The notes under the pieces are model-generated. The model worked only from the letters and a program-made list of their open reading frames with translations, had not been told where the DNA came from and did no database searches. From Voacanga thouarsii (taxonomy: Eukaryota; Streptophyta; Magnoliopsida; Gentianales; Apocynaceae), in NCBI GenBank assembly GCA_026120185.1, contig JANUWF010000008.1, positions 7,564,001-7,628,000 of the forward strand: 64,000 bases of DNA, in the 5' to 3' direction. The stretch's first letter is position 1; each line of letters opens with the position of its first letter. Below are positions 12,131 through 24,398 of this stretch, piece by piece. A program made the position numbers and the translations under genes.

Positions 12131-12305
12131 ATAATATAATATAATATAATATAATACAATACAATACAATACAATACAATACAATACAATACAATACAAT
12201 ACAATACAATACAATACAATATAATATAATATAATATAATATAATATAATATAATATAATATAATATAATATAATATAATATAATATAATATAATATAAT
12301 ATAAT
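12131..12305. repeat. Compound pentanucleotide microsatellite (ATAAT)5(ACAAT)13(ATAAT)17
   Basis: Thirty-five five-base units without a break: five ATAAT, thirteen ACAAT, seventeen ATAAT. It lies where the sister LTR has triplet repeats (32873-33030). The open frame read across it is an artefact. Confidence 0.95.
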
Positions 12306-12374
12306 AATATCAGTTTTTAAATATTTTTCAATAGCAATAATATTGTAAACTACAAGCTCTATCAATTAACATAA

Positions 12375-12375
<1 letters not shown>

Positions 12376-12410
<35 letters not shown>
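12376..12410 (+). repeat. (TG)n microsatellite
   Basis: TG dinucleotides in the 3' LTR. At the same place the 5' LTR has (TA)n (33105-33147); flanking sequence CAATTAACA on one side and GATATATACA on the other is shared. Confidence 0.95.
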
Positions 12411-12412
<2 letters not shown>

Positions 12413-14671
12413 TGATATATACATCACAAAAATAAATTAAAGTACCTGTATAAATGATAGCAAATTAAAATTAATGTTTTGAACAATAATAATAATCCCA
12501 TTGTAGCAACTAGATCATTCCTAACATATGTATAAATTCTATCCATATTGTTGCATGTTTCACATATCATTTCATCTCATATCTCTCATCCAACATAACA
12601 AAGATAACACAATAAATCCACAATTATATCATGTCATGCTCACAACGATTATAATATCTTAAGATATAAGCAACACATATAGCAAGATAATATCTCCCAT
12701 CCTCCATCCATAGAAACCACATATTCCAACATTTTCTCCCCAAATATCACCACAACAAATCATCATAGATTATCTTAATATTATTCTACATAATATGAGT
12801 TCATGAAAGCAAAAGGTTAAGAAAAAGTTACTTGTTTGAAGTGTGGTTCGATTTGAAGGAAATATTTTGATGACCAAGAGACCTTGATTGTTTCAATGCT
12901 CAAGCTTCAAACACCCTTGAGATAAATCCATCAGAGTGAAGAAGGATCAACCAAAATAATCCATGAGTTTCGATCAAAAGTAGAAGACAAATAAGAACAA
13001 GAAAAGGAAAAGAATGAGTGAAGAATATAGAGCTAGTACTTGAACGTTACCTTGACCATGTGTGTTAGAGGAAAAAGATTTTTGGTGAGTTTGATATAAT
13101 GCTGCATCACCTTGAAGAAAGTTGGTGATGATCTTGTTTGTTCAAGTGATGTTTGGTGATCTAGGGTGCTTAAAAGTGAAGGAAAGGTGGAAAAGTAGTA
13201 CTGTGTGTTCTTGAGAGAATAAGAGAGTAAATTAGAAAAGTGAGTGAGCATTCTTGAATTAAAGTGGTCGAATGCTCTAGTATGGTGCAGTGTTTTGGTT
13301 AGCTATGTAAAAAGAGTATCTAGGAGTTGTTTGAAGTTTTGAATTTTGCAGAGAGGTTGATAGAATAGTGGAGATTTTTTAGGAAATATGTTTGCTAATG
13401 GTGACCAAGTGGTGATGGTATTTTAGCATTTCAATGGTGGCTTTCAGCTGCCTAGCTAGTTTGTAGAAAGAAAATGATGATTGCCTTATGCTAGAGATGA
13501 CCAAAATTGCTAAGGTTGAAAGATGAAAATTCTGGTATTATTTGATGGAGTTGTTAACTAAATTTGTTGAGTATTACATGAAGCAAATTAAGGTTTTCAA
13601 TTTTCAAGTTCAGACCATTTTGAATTGAGGAAAACTAGGAGAACTTTTAGGTGTAACCATGGTGATTTTCGGATGCCATGGTGGGAGCAAAGAAAATGAT
13701 CAACTTGCTACTTCAAGAAGACTGAAAGGATGAAGAGAAGAAATGAAAGAAAAATCTAATCATCTAATGTTTTACAAGATGGAAAAGTTCTGATCACTTA
13801 TACTTAATTTGAGTAGAGAACTCTTAGGGAGTTCTGGAGCAATAATTCAAACTATTTTCAATAGATTTTGTAGCTAAGAAGTAGGAGCATTTTGAGGTAC
13901 TCCAATGGTGTTTTCAGCCGGGTGCAATGGTGAAGAACAAGCTAGTGATGAAAATGATCCTTGGTGTTAAATGCTCAAGAGTTCAAAGACCAAATAGAGA
14001 AGGATATCATACTAGCAATAAAAGACCGATTTGTGTAGAGCTGGATACTTGTTCTTGCTACTTGAATCCTTTGGTACAACAAGCTAAAATGGTAAAGATA
14101 ATTTATAGCTTCCGCACTCATCAAAGGCTACGTTGTAATAAGGCTCTTAAGGCTAGCTGGAATTTTTTTGTCACAAAGTAAAAGGTAGTGACCAAAAACC
14201 TCAAGAAATGAACAAGAAAAATTTCCAAACTTTTCTCAACTCTAAGAATTAGTTGCATCAAGTTTTCATAGAGTTTAAAGTAGAAAATTCAATCTTTGTA
14301 TAACTAGATTTTTTTTTTTTAATTCATGGTATTTAAAACATATCAAAATTCTTCTCCCTAAACCCTTCCTAGAATTTGGCCAAGGTGGTTTTAGGTAGGC
14401 TGAAATTTTCGAAAACCAAGACATTTAGGAGATTAAAACATAAGAAATAGAAGGATTCAAAGATAAAGAAATTTCAAAACTTGAACTTGTTAAGACATAA
14501 ATAACAAAATAATGGAAATCGAAAATTTCAGTAGATTCTCCATAGGTAAGATCACAAGGTTAGAAGATTACCATAGAGATCTCTCAAGACATCACCCCTA
14601 GATTCATAGAATGTAAGAAAGAAAGTCAAATGTTAGTTAAGGGAAATACAATCAAAATAATTCTCGGAATT

Positions 14672-14736
14672 GATTAGATTTGAACTCAAATTATTATGGA
14701 ATATACTCTAAGCTTTATCCACTAGACTATAACAAC
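14672..14736 (-). ncRNA. tRNA-like module E in the 3' LTR of the left gypsy
   Basis: Minus-strand A box TAGTCTAGTGG (14719-14729) fits the consensus TRGYNNARNGG at all positions. The B box GAGTTCAAATC ends the module near 14677. It lies about 230 bp from the LTR 5' end. The sister LTR has the same module at 34944-35006. Confidence 0.6.
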
Positions 14737-14967
14737 TCTTGTGTCCTCAATGCTAACTCAATTACTCCTATCTCCCAGCTCCAAATTATTAAATCTTTCT
14801 CATAGATCTAAAATTAATATACTCTCTAATTCTATCATACAATAAAAGAACATATAAACAATTTTAAAATTCTTCAAATTTCATTTCAAAAACATATGCA
14901 CATGTAATATGCCATGAAGTGCAAATCTTCCTTCTAACCCAAAAGCTGGCTTAGGTGGGGTTTTATA

Positions 14968-17649
14968 TTCAACACTCCTTAAAAGAATATCATCTTGAAA
15001 TTCAGGGTATACCTTCATAATAAGCTAGGGTATTTTTGCTTCATCCAATCCTCCGTTTCCCATGTCACATCTTGCGTACCATGATACTCCCATAACACCT
15101 TTACTATTAGCATTTGCTTATTTCAGAGAGTTTTAATACTTTAATCTAGAATCTTAACTAATTTTTCCACATAACTTAAATTTGGTTGCAAAATCAATGG
15201 CTCGTCATTTAATACATGTTCCAGGTGAGAATTGTACTTCTTCAGTTGAGATACATGGAATGGATCATGTATTCTCCTCTGGCCATTCGGTAAATCTAAT
15301 CTATAGGTAATAGTTCCAACTCTCTCAAAAATTAGGTACAGTCCCAAATACATATGACTTAAATTTACCTCCATTCGGATGTTTCAAAATTCCTCTGCTA
15401 GAGTCAACTTCAAGAAAGTTCGGTCTCCCATTTGGAATTCCAATTCTCTCATTTTGTTGTCTGCATAGCTCTTCTACTGGCTCTGAGCTACCTTCAATTT
15501 CCCCCTCATTATATTCACATTGTTCACTTTTTCTTGAACACATTCTTCTCCATATTTGCTAATATGACTATCCTTTCACCAACATCAATACAACGGTACT
15601 TGACATTTGCATCCATACAATACTTTATATGGGGCCCATTCTAGTAGAAGATTGATAATTATAGTTATAAGACAATTCAGCATAAGGCACTCAATCAATC
15701 TATTTATCTCCAAAATCTAATACACATAACCTCAGCATGTTTTCTAGTAACTTAATAACTCTTTCTAACTGTCCACCAATTTGAGGATATACTATAGTAC
15801 AGAACTTTAAAGTTGAATCCACAATCTCTTGGAACTTAGTTCAAAGTCTTGAAGTGAATTTAGGATCCCATTTGGATACAATACTTGATGGTATCCTATG
15901 CATCCTCTAACTTAGCTAGGTCTATGTTAAAACTATCCTTCTTTACCACTCATTCTAGAAATGGAGTTGTGTTCAACTAAAATTCTCACTCACTAAACCT
16001 AACAGAATTTTATGCTCCATCCGCTTTCTGACGCCAACTTTAGCGTTCCCTAACCTTAAGGACTTTCAAAATATATAAGTTATCATATACAAAAGTCACC
16101 ATAACATTATCAAAGAAAGATTGAAAATCCTATGCATCTAATCCATAAGCGTTAGAGCCCTTGTCAATCCTTATGGCATCACCACCTATCCTTAGTACCC
16201 ATTCCCAATGTTAGACGCAATCTTAGGTATATCCCCTTCTTAAATTCACACTTCATGATATCTCTATCTTAAGTCTAACTTAGGAGTAACACCATATATT
16301 CTTGATGACCAAACTATTTATTATTCTATAATCTATACATAGTTTTAAAATTTCATTCTTTTCATATACCATCATTATTAGGTCCCGTAGGCAACAACAC
16401 TAAGTTGGATATCATTAGTATTCCTTCACCAATAGCTTATGAACCTCCACTCCTAGTATTATGCACCACACTTCCTTCATCTTACCTCTTCTAAAATTTA
16501 ATCGTATTCATTCGATCCACAAAAATGTGTTATTCTATCTCTATAACCAACTTAACTCCTTGCTTTGATAATCATTACATGTCTAATATGCTATCATAAT
16601 ACTCAAAAGAAAAATGAATTAGATTCCTCGATAAATTTACTTCTCTAACCAAAAATTTCATCTCTTAGATCAAACCTATAGATCCCTACTTCATTGCATA
16701 ATACAGGGCACTCAAAAAATTCATAAGAAAATCTATAATTATTCGTAGTTGATGAGTTCGGCTCGATGCTCTAGCCTATTACTACTCAAACGAATACTAC
16801 ACTACACAATATATAGGATTTGTAGAACAAAGATCAAAGAGTGTATTCCTTTCATGATCAGAGCTAACATAAACAATTAACCTTGCACCATGACTGCATT
16901 CGATCTCACATCTTCTCTACTTAGAGCTAACACATCTCATCACTTATCGCTTTGACTTATTTCTTCTAATAACTACATTTCCTCAGTTGGTTGAATTTGG
17001 TGGCGGGGTAAGGTTTCCTTAGTTGGGCTTGTGCAACTGCCACCTTAGTGGATCTCTCAAGTTCTGTCTCTTGTTCGTCTATGTACCCTTATCCCATATT
17101 TGATGTCGAGTGTTGTGTTAGCTCATATTTAGGTGTTAAAGATTCTCTATCATGACTAGTTCTGCCTCTAATTGCAGTTTTACATTTAGGTGCCATCCTC
17201 AACTATTATCACCCAGAATTATAGGTCGCTAACACTATATGCATATAAACATATAGTGCAAATATAACATTAACAACTTTTGCTTAGTCTTTGAACATAT
17301 AGGAGTATTTTGAAAGAAATAGAATACTCAAAATTTTAATTCTAAATAGATCATTCTTTTACCAAAAGAAATAGGATATCATATACAATAAGCAAGGAAA
17401 CAAATTAAACAAATGAATAAATTCTTAAGTTATCAAATCATATAACTAATATACCAAGAATTCTTTCTTCTTCTGCTGCTCTAATAATCACCCAAGTAAT
17501 CAGAATCGAATTCTCTAAGCCGTCCTTCTCGATTCCTGTGAAAGTCTATCCTAAGCCCTCTCACAAGCCTAAAGGTACAACCCTTATTCTCAATCCTCTT
17601 GGGATTCTTCTTAACCTTTATTTTCCCCTTCTCTTTTGCCCCTAAAACT
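14968..17649 (-). pseudogene. Left gypsy internal remnant: integrase, reverse transcriptase, possible gag start
   Basis: Next to the LTR the minus strand encodes the end of integrase (YLIFERVGTITYRL, DPFHVSQLKKY at 15141-15374). Upstream, at about 15600-15840, is the integrase core segment with PQIGGQLERVIKLLENML and WVPYAEL-like residues, broken by stops. At 16050-16450 are reverse transcriptase remnants (LCIDYRIIN, KLDLR, LTRALT). No YVDD-type catalytic motif survives. Near 17200 a frame starting MAPKCKTAIRGRTS resembles the start of a gypsy gag, but this is uncertain. RNase H and protease are not recognisable, so deletions are likely. The region ends where the Sirevirus-like 3' LTR begins. 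Confidence 0.8.
15141..15840 (-). pseudogene. Gypsy integrase remnant
   Basis: The C-terminal part (LSHMYLGLYLIFERVG ... RLDLPNGQ ... IHDPFHVSQLKKY) is typical of the integrase end of chromovirus-like gypsy elements. Further upstream on the same strand come NYQSSTRMGP and GGQLERVIKLLENML, the conserved region around the catalytic glutamate. Stops and frame changes separate the pieces. Confidence 0.8.
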
Positions 17650-18952
17650 TGAAAAACCTTAGGGGGAGGGAAGGAAGGATGAATAAGGTTTTTGGCAACT
17701 TTAAAAATTCTCTTAAATAAAATCTGTTTTGAGGAAAAAATGCACCTTTGAATTTCTGACCAACAAAACTTGCAACAGCGAGAGCTCTTCAAAAACGATT
17801 TAAGAAATACCTAAACCTAGGATAAGGCAAGATGCACAATGCAATTAATACTAGAGTGAAAATGAGCTGGTGAGAGCCTTTAAATATTTCTTTTAAGGAA
17901 CAAAGAAAATTTGTGCAAGGATGATTTCAGCTGATTTGAAAATAAATGTAGAGAGAGATAACATAAGATTTATAATGGTTTGATCTCCCAAGATCTACAT
18001 CCACTAATTTGAGCTTCAAGCTTAAAGATTTTTAACCAAATTTCATTCACCGAACTTAATGGTGTCAATCTATACCAAATACAAGAGAGGATCGCCACAC
18101 TTGATTTTTCAAAACCTCTCAATCAACCAACAAATCAAGGTTCACCCTTAAATAGGTTTTACACCACAACCTTGATACACCAAGATGATTGAAGAAATGA
18201 AATTAAAGTGGCTTACTCATTTGAGCAGATATACACGAAGAATAAGCTCAAACACTTTTGCCTTTTTTACACAATTTAATTTTGCTTTGAAGTACTATAA
18301 AAAATGAGATTTATGTTTTATATAGAGTAAGAGTATTTCTTAGAAGGATAAGACAAAAATCTTCTTTCAAATCGAGTTTTGAAACCTTTTATAGAGGCAT
18401 AAAGTGGAGTTCTAACAACTAGAAAATAATTAGTTTTCACTATCAGATTTGCCTGAATTTTGGACTCAAGTTTTGAATGATGGTGCATCCAAAAGGTAAT
18501 TCCAAAATGGAACTTTTTCAGGCAGAATCGATTTGATACTATTCACAGGATTTTAGACGAAGCTTTTGGATGCAGGTTCACCCAAATCACTCAATCCAAA
18601 ATTCTGAGGATTTAAAACTTTAAAATCTTTTTGTTTCAGTGCTTCAAGATAGAATTAAATTGAATTATAAGGTAAAGAAGACGTAGGAATTTACATAGAG
18701 AAAAACCTTAACAAAATTTCCTAGTCTAAGATTTTTCCATAACGGTTTCTTGGTATGCAATCTCTTAAGCTTGATCTTTTTTTGATTTTTCATTCTCGGA
18801 TTCTATTGCTTCAAGAGTTACTTAGCAATCCTATTTGTATGCCTTGGAAGAACTAAGGTCAAACATATCCTATAACTTGTAGATCACATAAGTTAGTCCT
18901 TATTAATATTTGTCATAAGTCAAAACATAACAGAACACCCTTAGGGCTAACA
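17650..18952 (-). repeat. 3' LTR of the Sirevirus-like element
   Basis: 1303 bp. On the minus strand it starts TGTTAGCCCTAAGGGTG right after the purine tract AATAGGGAGAT and ends CTAAGGTTTTTCA. It aligns throughout with 29198-30477. A TATA-like TATATAAAAC is kept at 18315-18324 (minus strand). Confidence 0.9.
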
Positions 18953-20400
18953 ATCTCCCTATTTTTGAGTGATGACAAACTTGATGGAATTGTGATATAA
19001 AAAATAATGGTATGTACAATATGGACATATAAGACCGAGGGAGATAAGAATATTTTTCAAGGAATGTAATCTCTCATCATAGGACTTACAGAGTGTTTAT
19101 GAGTTTAAGATAAAGAAAATTAAAGCATGCACTCACAAACATGGCTCAATGAGCCTATTGCCCAACCTACCTTTATATCATCATTCCTTCCAATACACGA
19201 CTATTCCTTAAAAGAATAGCTGTAATAAAAATTGTATAGATATTTACAGAATGAGGTATAGAAAATAAGTCGTAAGATGAGATTCTCCCCCTCAATATGT
19301 GCATATATGAACATATATAAAATATGAGATTTAGAAGTGCGATTTGAGAGAAAACTGGATTCATCCTTTGGACGTCCAAAATGTGCATCCAAAACTAGGT
19401 GAAGGAGAGTACACAACTTTTGGACTTTAGGTTTCGGATGTCCAAAACATGTGTCCAAAATAAGATAAAGTTTAGATAGAAAATGTCTCCTTTGAAAGAA
19501 CTCATTTTTGGATTGGATTTTGGATCAAGACAACGTGTGTCCAAAACTCCCCCTGTATAAATGCAGAAAACAATAAGTTTTTTAGAAATTTCGATCTATC
19601 CTAGTTTTCTCAAGAAATTTCAGATTTTCAAGGAAGGTTTTATGAAAAGAGAGATATATGAATAACTATCCTTATCATCTGAGAATTTTTTAACAGGAAC
19701 ATATCAAAATAGATTTCAAAACGAATTGATCAATAACCATATCATGAAAGCTTTCAAAAATTAAATTGACCAACTAGTTTTCAATGAGTCATTTTAAGTC
19801 TTTTTGAACATTAACAAACTATGATCATAATTATTTAAAAATCACAGATCATGTACATCCAAAAAAAAATTCATATCTTACTGGTTTGATCAGATCCAAA
19901 ACCCATCATCAATTTCCTAGAGAGTTTCGCAGGATCTTAAAAATATTCAAAATCAGCATAAACATAATAAATCAGCACTGCAATGCATAGCATAATGACT
20001 AATCCCAATTCTTAGCATACCACTGCATCAACATCAGTTCATCCAACATTCGTTCAAATAGTTTGAACACAACACCGCACAAATATCAATTCATCCAACA
20101 TTAGTTTAATGTTGACAAAATAAGAATCAAAATACTCAGAAGTAGCAACAATCAATCAACAGTGCAGTGCAAAATTTACAGCATAATCATAGAGAGCTCA
20201 GCACAATAGCACAACATAGTGCATAAATAAATTACCGCCATTTTTCCATATTATATGTGTGTACATTCACACACACACTTAGTGCAAAAGTAGCCAGCTA
20301 TCAGACATCATCAATCCTAGCACTAAGTGCACAAGTACCCAACCATAGCAATCCCAGCACAATAATCACAATCCAACTATCATTTTTCTCCCCCTTTTAT
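18953..20400 (-). other. Sirevirus 3' spacer with repeated polypurine-like motifs
   Basis: No protein frame of note; I looked for an envelope-like gene and found none. On the minus strand AGGGGGAG occurs at 19285-19292 and 19547-19554, and GGGGGAG at 20388-20394. The terminal polypurine tract AGGGAG lies near 18954-18960. Repetition of the polypurine signal between pol and the 3' LTR is a known Sirevirus feature. The remainder is AT-rich with CA-rich stretches. Confidence 0.6.
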
Positions 20401-20744
20401 CATCAATCAAAATGAAGAGTAATAAGTAAATAGATGAAGTAGAGATAGTATATATATATGAAGCATTCATAAGCTGAGCAGAGATAGTAGTTAAAGGATA
20501 GAAAATAAATTGTTCAAATGCTGGGGCAGAAAATAAAAATTGCTCAGTGAGAAGCAGTAAAGAGTTTCTAATTGGAAATCAATCCACTAATCCAAGTACT
20601 CAGGAAATGTGAACAGTCTTGACTCAAGGTAATCCATTATACCATACATGTGCACAATGAATACAACCACTCAAATGGGTAGCCATGGGTTACCACACAT
20701 TGGGCCCCAAGACTAAATAATAGTCAGAATGCCACACTTCGTGC

Positions 20745-21000
20745 AAGCTGACAAAAGGTAGGTGTACAGCCTACCGGGTGAGATACTCCTCCATCTCTAC
20801 ACCCAAACTTACTGGTTGTCCACTCCGGAACACACAGTCCACATGACTGAAACTTGCTAGCTCGGACCGGTATGAGCTACCGGACTAGCATCCTATCTAG
20901 GAAGGACTCACCCCTCAGAGGTGGCCACCTATTGATAGACTTACCCTAACCCTTCAAGGACTAGTCCTAGTGGTCTACCCTTATTGAGTACTCAACGTTG
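20745..21000 (-). repeat. Conserved LTR block with palindrome TTGAGTACTCAA
   Basis: Near-identical to 58800-59130 in opposite orientation. The perfect 12-bp palindrome is at 20984-20995. On the LTR sense strand it is followed by AATAAGGGT. Confidence 0.75.
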
Positions 21001-22409
21001 ATTGTTCCCCTTGGTAGAAAATTGATCAAACTTTGCTTTATTTGAAAATAGCAATTAAGGGTTTCCAAAAGTCTAGTCAAGTTGGGTTTTAGAAAAAGTT
21101 TAGCATTTTGTGTAAAACTGCTTGTTCAATTTTCAAATGATTTGCTTGACTGAAATAAAAAGGAAAAACAGTCCTTAATTGCATTTACAAATAAATGTCC
21201 ATATACATTGCATTTGCTTGCCACAATAACTTTTGGTCTTCACAAAACTCCATGCAGGAGCTTACCTACTTCTTTGCTTGCTCAAACTCAAAAGTCTCCC
21301 AAGGCTGACCTAACCCCGCCTGGGGTAAACACAAAACATAAGGTCACATTCAAGCTATACCTGCCTTACATAAATAATTCTTTGCTCAACTAGTTACAAC
21401 CACGAATAACCATGACCTTAATGTCCTAAGCTTTAAGGCTAGGTGCTAAAGAATTTTATAAAATAAGTCTAGTTTGATAAGTTAAAATAACTAGGGGTTC
21501 TAAAATAATTGTTAATGAATTATAGACTCAAATAATAATTCTTGAGTGTTATTAATAATAAATAAACTAAGGTTTGAATTTTAAATAATATTAAGTCCTA
21601 AATAATTTTAATAAATGATAATTTAAAAATAGCTTTATTATAAATAAATAATAAATGAAATAATTTTTAATTTAAATAATTATTTAATAGATAATAATTA
21701 ATTAATTAATAATAAATAAAATTAAGAATAAATGAATTTTATTAAATTTTTGTTTAATAAAAATATTAATAGCCTAATTAAATATTCCAATCCAAATCCC
21801 CTAGTGTTTCGAATTTTGAGGGAAAATATAGTAGTAATTCTAATTTTTTTTTTGTAATAAATTTTGTTAATGAACATAACCTAGAATTAATAAGAAAATA
21901 ATCTCTTATCATGATTTTCCTAGTGCTAGAAAAGATTCATGATCACATTCTCCATCATCAAACAATAAACCATTCCATTCATGAACATACACTTGAACAA
22001 TCGCATACCATCACATGGCCAAAATCCTACTAAGCATAATCATCAATCATGGTTCCCATGGAAAAATAAGAACATAAAAGCCTAATCACCTTTGGTGTCA
22101 TAAAATCTAATCATGCTTCAAATATCCATAAAATTCATTAAGCATGAAGAACATACAATGATTCGAAAGGAAAATACATATATCCTAGTCATATACAACA
22201 ATCATCATGTCCTAACCCCAATCCCTATATGCATATACTCAATCTCCCAATCATATTCCATCTCCCTATCAACACTTAAAAGACATGATTTCAGAATTTA
22301 ATAAGAGAGATTTAAGAATGAATACTTGATTGTCGAGTACTTCGAAGAAGACAAAAGAAGGTCCACGCGCGATGGAGTGTCTTGAATGGTCCAATGAAAC
22401 AAACGATCA

Positions 22410-22437
22410 TGGTTGATGTTTGATCAACCATTTCGGT

Positions 22438-22498
<61 letters not shown>
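22410..22498 (-). promoter_or_regulatory. Conserved hairpin plus (GA)n tract of the LTR
   Basis: A perfect 8-bp hairpin (TGGTTGAT 22410-22417, ATCAACCA 22423-22430) is followed by TTTCGG and a (GA)n tract at 22441-22498. It corresponds to 9260-9320 and 44921-45005. Confidence 0.55.
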
Positions 22499-22500
<2 letters not shown>

Positions 22501-24087
22501 ATTAGAATGGTATAATCGAATGGAAGAAGATGAATAAGAAAGTTGTTCTTGACTTACCTTGTTGATGTTCTTGAGACCTTCAAGAAAAACGTTAATTTTG
22601 ATCCGCTTGAAAATTTTTGTTTGCGAGGTCTTGTGTTATAAATACTAGAAATGAGGTTTAGGGATTAAATGGAAGTGATTTGGAGTGTTTGAGAGTGATT
22701 GGAGGTGTTTGGAGTAGGGTTAGGCTTGAAGAAGGTTAGTGTGTGTTCTTGGTGTTCTTGGTGAAAATAGAGAGAATTTGGAAGAATGTTGCACGAATTT
22801 TGGTAGAAGGCTGGCCGAATGGTATGGAAAGAGTGAGGGTTTCGGTTTTCAGCTAGAAAGAGAGGGGATGATCAGATTTTTTTTGAAATTTAAATGGAGA
22901 AAATAGTGGAGAGGTTTAAGGTAAGAGGTTAGCTATGGTGTTTTGATCAAGAGAGGTTTCTATGGTCTTCAACGGAGCCGGCTGAACATGGAGTTTTTCC
23001 TGAAATGATTGAAGGTTAATGTTACTCAAGGCTGGCCGAAATTCAGTCCATGAAGGCAGAGAAAATTCTGGTTAATTAGCCTAATGCAAGAGTGGTTTTA
23101 ATGGAGTAAAATGCTGAAAATTATTTGAAGTTCAAAAGAGTTTGAATGGAGTGATCTTAGGAGTGTTTTGTGGTGCAGCTATGGAGTCCTTATGCTCAAG
23201 GTAAGAGTGGGGTTTATGGTGTTCAGTCTACAGCTGAGCAAGCTAATTTTTTACAGAGGTTGAAGATGATTTTCGGCCTTAGGCTAGAAGGAAGCAAGGC
23301 TGGAAAATTCTGGTTTCAAGTTGTTCAGAATTTTCGAAGATTGCAGATTTTTTGGTGCAGAATTTTGCACACTCTTAGCTCGATTTTCAGAGGTTCTTCT
23401 GGGGTGTTTGAGGGTCTTCCAAGGTTGTTTTTTCAGCCTTATTTCTGGACAAATACAGAAGAGATTTGTTGGCTTGAAGGTGAACTAAAAACAGCTCCAT
23501 TTCCTTGATTGCAAGCTGCGAAATGCCCAGTTTTTTTTTTCTGGTTTGGTGCTGTTTTGTGCAGTCCGAAATTTGCACAGTTTTTCCAGCTTCCAAGCCA
23601 CATAAAATGACCATTTTCTTGGAAGCAAATGAATGGGATTATGGCCTGAATTTTTGAAGAAAGGGGCTGCAATAATTCTGGAAAATTTCCAGATTTCTTT
23701 CCACTAAAGTATGAACAACATGAAGGTAGATTTGAAGGTCCTTTCATGGTGATTGATTTTCTCTTGGAACCCTTCCTATTTACCCTCCTATTTTCGGCCA
23801 ACTACCCAACCACCATAGCTGATTTTCGAATTTCATGGTGGAGGAGTTATCCCAGAATTTTTTTGGAATTTAAAAGAAAGGATTTAATGATTTTGAATTA
23901 TAAAGATGTTAGGACAAGCTAGAGGTAATAAATAGGACAATAATTCCTCTAGAATTCTTTTTAGGACATGAGGATAAGATTAGGACATTCTCTTCATGTC
24001 TCCCTTAAGACAACATTCCTATTTTTATGGAATGCAAGAAAACAAAAATTCAAACTTAATGGAAATAATCATGATAAAACTTAAATA

Positions 24088-24152
24088 ATGGGATTTGAAC
24101 TCATGACCTTAGAAATTAATTCACCAAGCTCTAACCACTAAACAACAACAAC
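24088..24152 (-). ncRNA. tRNA-like module C in truncated solo LTR
   Basis: Minus strand: GTTGTTG start, A box TTGTTTAGTGG (24135-24145), then GGTCATGAGTTCAAATCCCA with B box GAGTTCAAATCC (24090-24101). It lies about 250 bp from the LTR 5' end, like modules A and B. Confidence 0.6.
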
Positions 24153-24398
24153 TCTTATTCTTATTTCCTCACCCTCATATTTTTCTTATCTACTCCTCAA
24201 ATTATCTCCCTATTCTGACCTCAGGCAAAATTACCATTTTACCCCTCCTACTCAATAAGCATAACTAAGCATTTAAACCTATAATCCACGATTATAAAGA
24301 ACATAAAATCATGCAAAAACATATATATTCATGCAAAATAATATGGTATGCATTCCCGACCCCCTTACTCTAGGGTTGGTTTTAGGTGGGGTTTCACA

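Larger units (their letters stand above)
6996..14967 (-). repeat. 3' LTR of the left gypsy element (solo LTR inserted at 7778-11139)
   Basis: In sense orientation the LTR starts at 14967 (TATAAAACCCCACCTAAGCC) and ends at 6996 (GTAGGGGTGTTACA). Without the insert it is about 4.6 kb. From about 7490 onward it aligns along its length with the 5' LTR at 31145-35238, for example the GATGACCAAGAGACCTTGAA block at 12867 and 33622. The distal 500 bp (6996-7490) does not match that LTR and instead resembles the chromovirus LTR at 36940 (shared TGTAACACCCCTACT start, ACAAGGGGTCTTTAT and CAGTGAGTCCCGTG). No coding sequence is expected in it; the short open frames here are chance. Confidence 0.8.
20500..24398 (-). 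mobile_element. Truncated solo gypsy-type LTR inside the Sirevirus-like element
   Basis: Its 5' end is sharp: TGTGAAACCCCACCTAAAAC read on the minus strand from 24398. It belongs to the family of 55356-59623, sharing the GGGTTACCACAC block (about 20690), the AGAGGTGGCCACCTATTGA block (about 20920), the TTGAGTACTCAA palindrome (20984-20995), a (GA)n tract and a tRNA-like module. The other end is not sharp: no TGTAACACC terminus is visible between 20400 and 20650, and the rest of the Sirevirus RNase H that should follow is absent. A deletion probably removed both. The boundary at 20500 is a guess within about 150 bp. Confidence 0.7.

Noticed and set aside
12033..12365. 110-residue frame rich in Y, I and L
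   Set aside because: Translation of the ATAAT/ACAAT pentanucleotide array.
18953..20400. Envelope-like gene of the Sirevirus-like element
   Set aside because: No frame longer than about 85 residues, no membrane segment or signal peptide pattern.
23170..23801. Frames of 112 and 120 residues on opposite strands
   Set aside because: Within the truncated solo LTR; sister LTRs do not preserve them.
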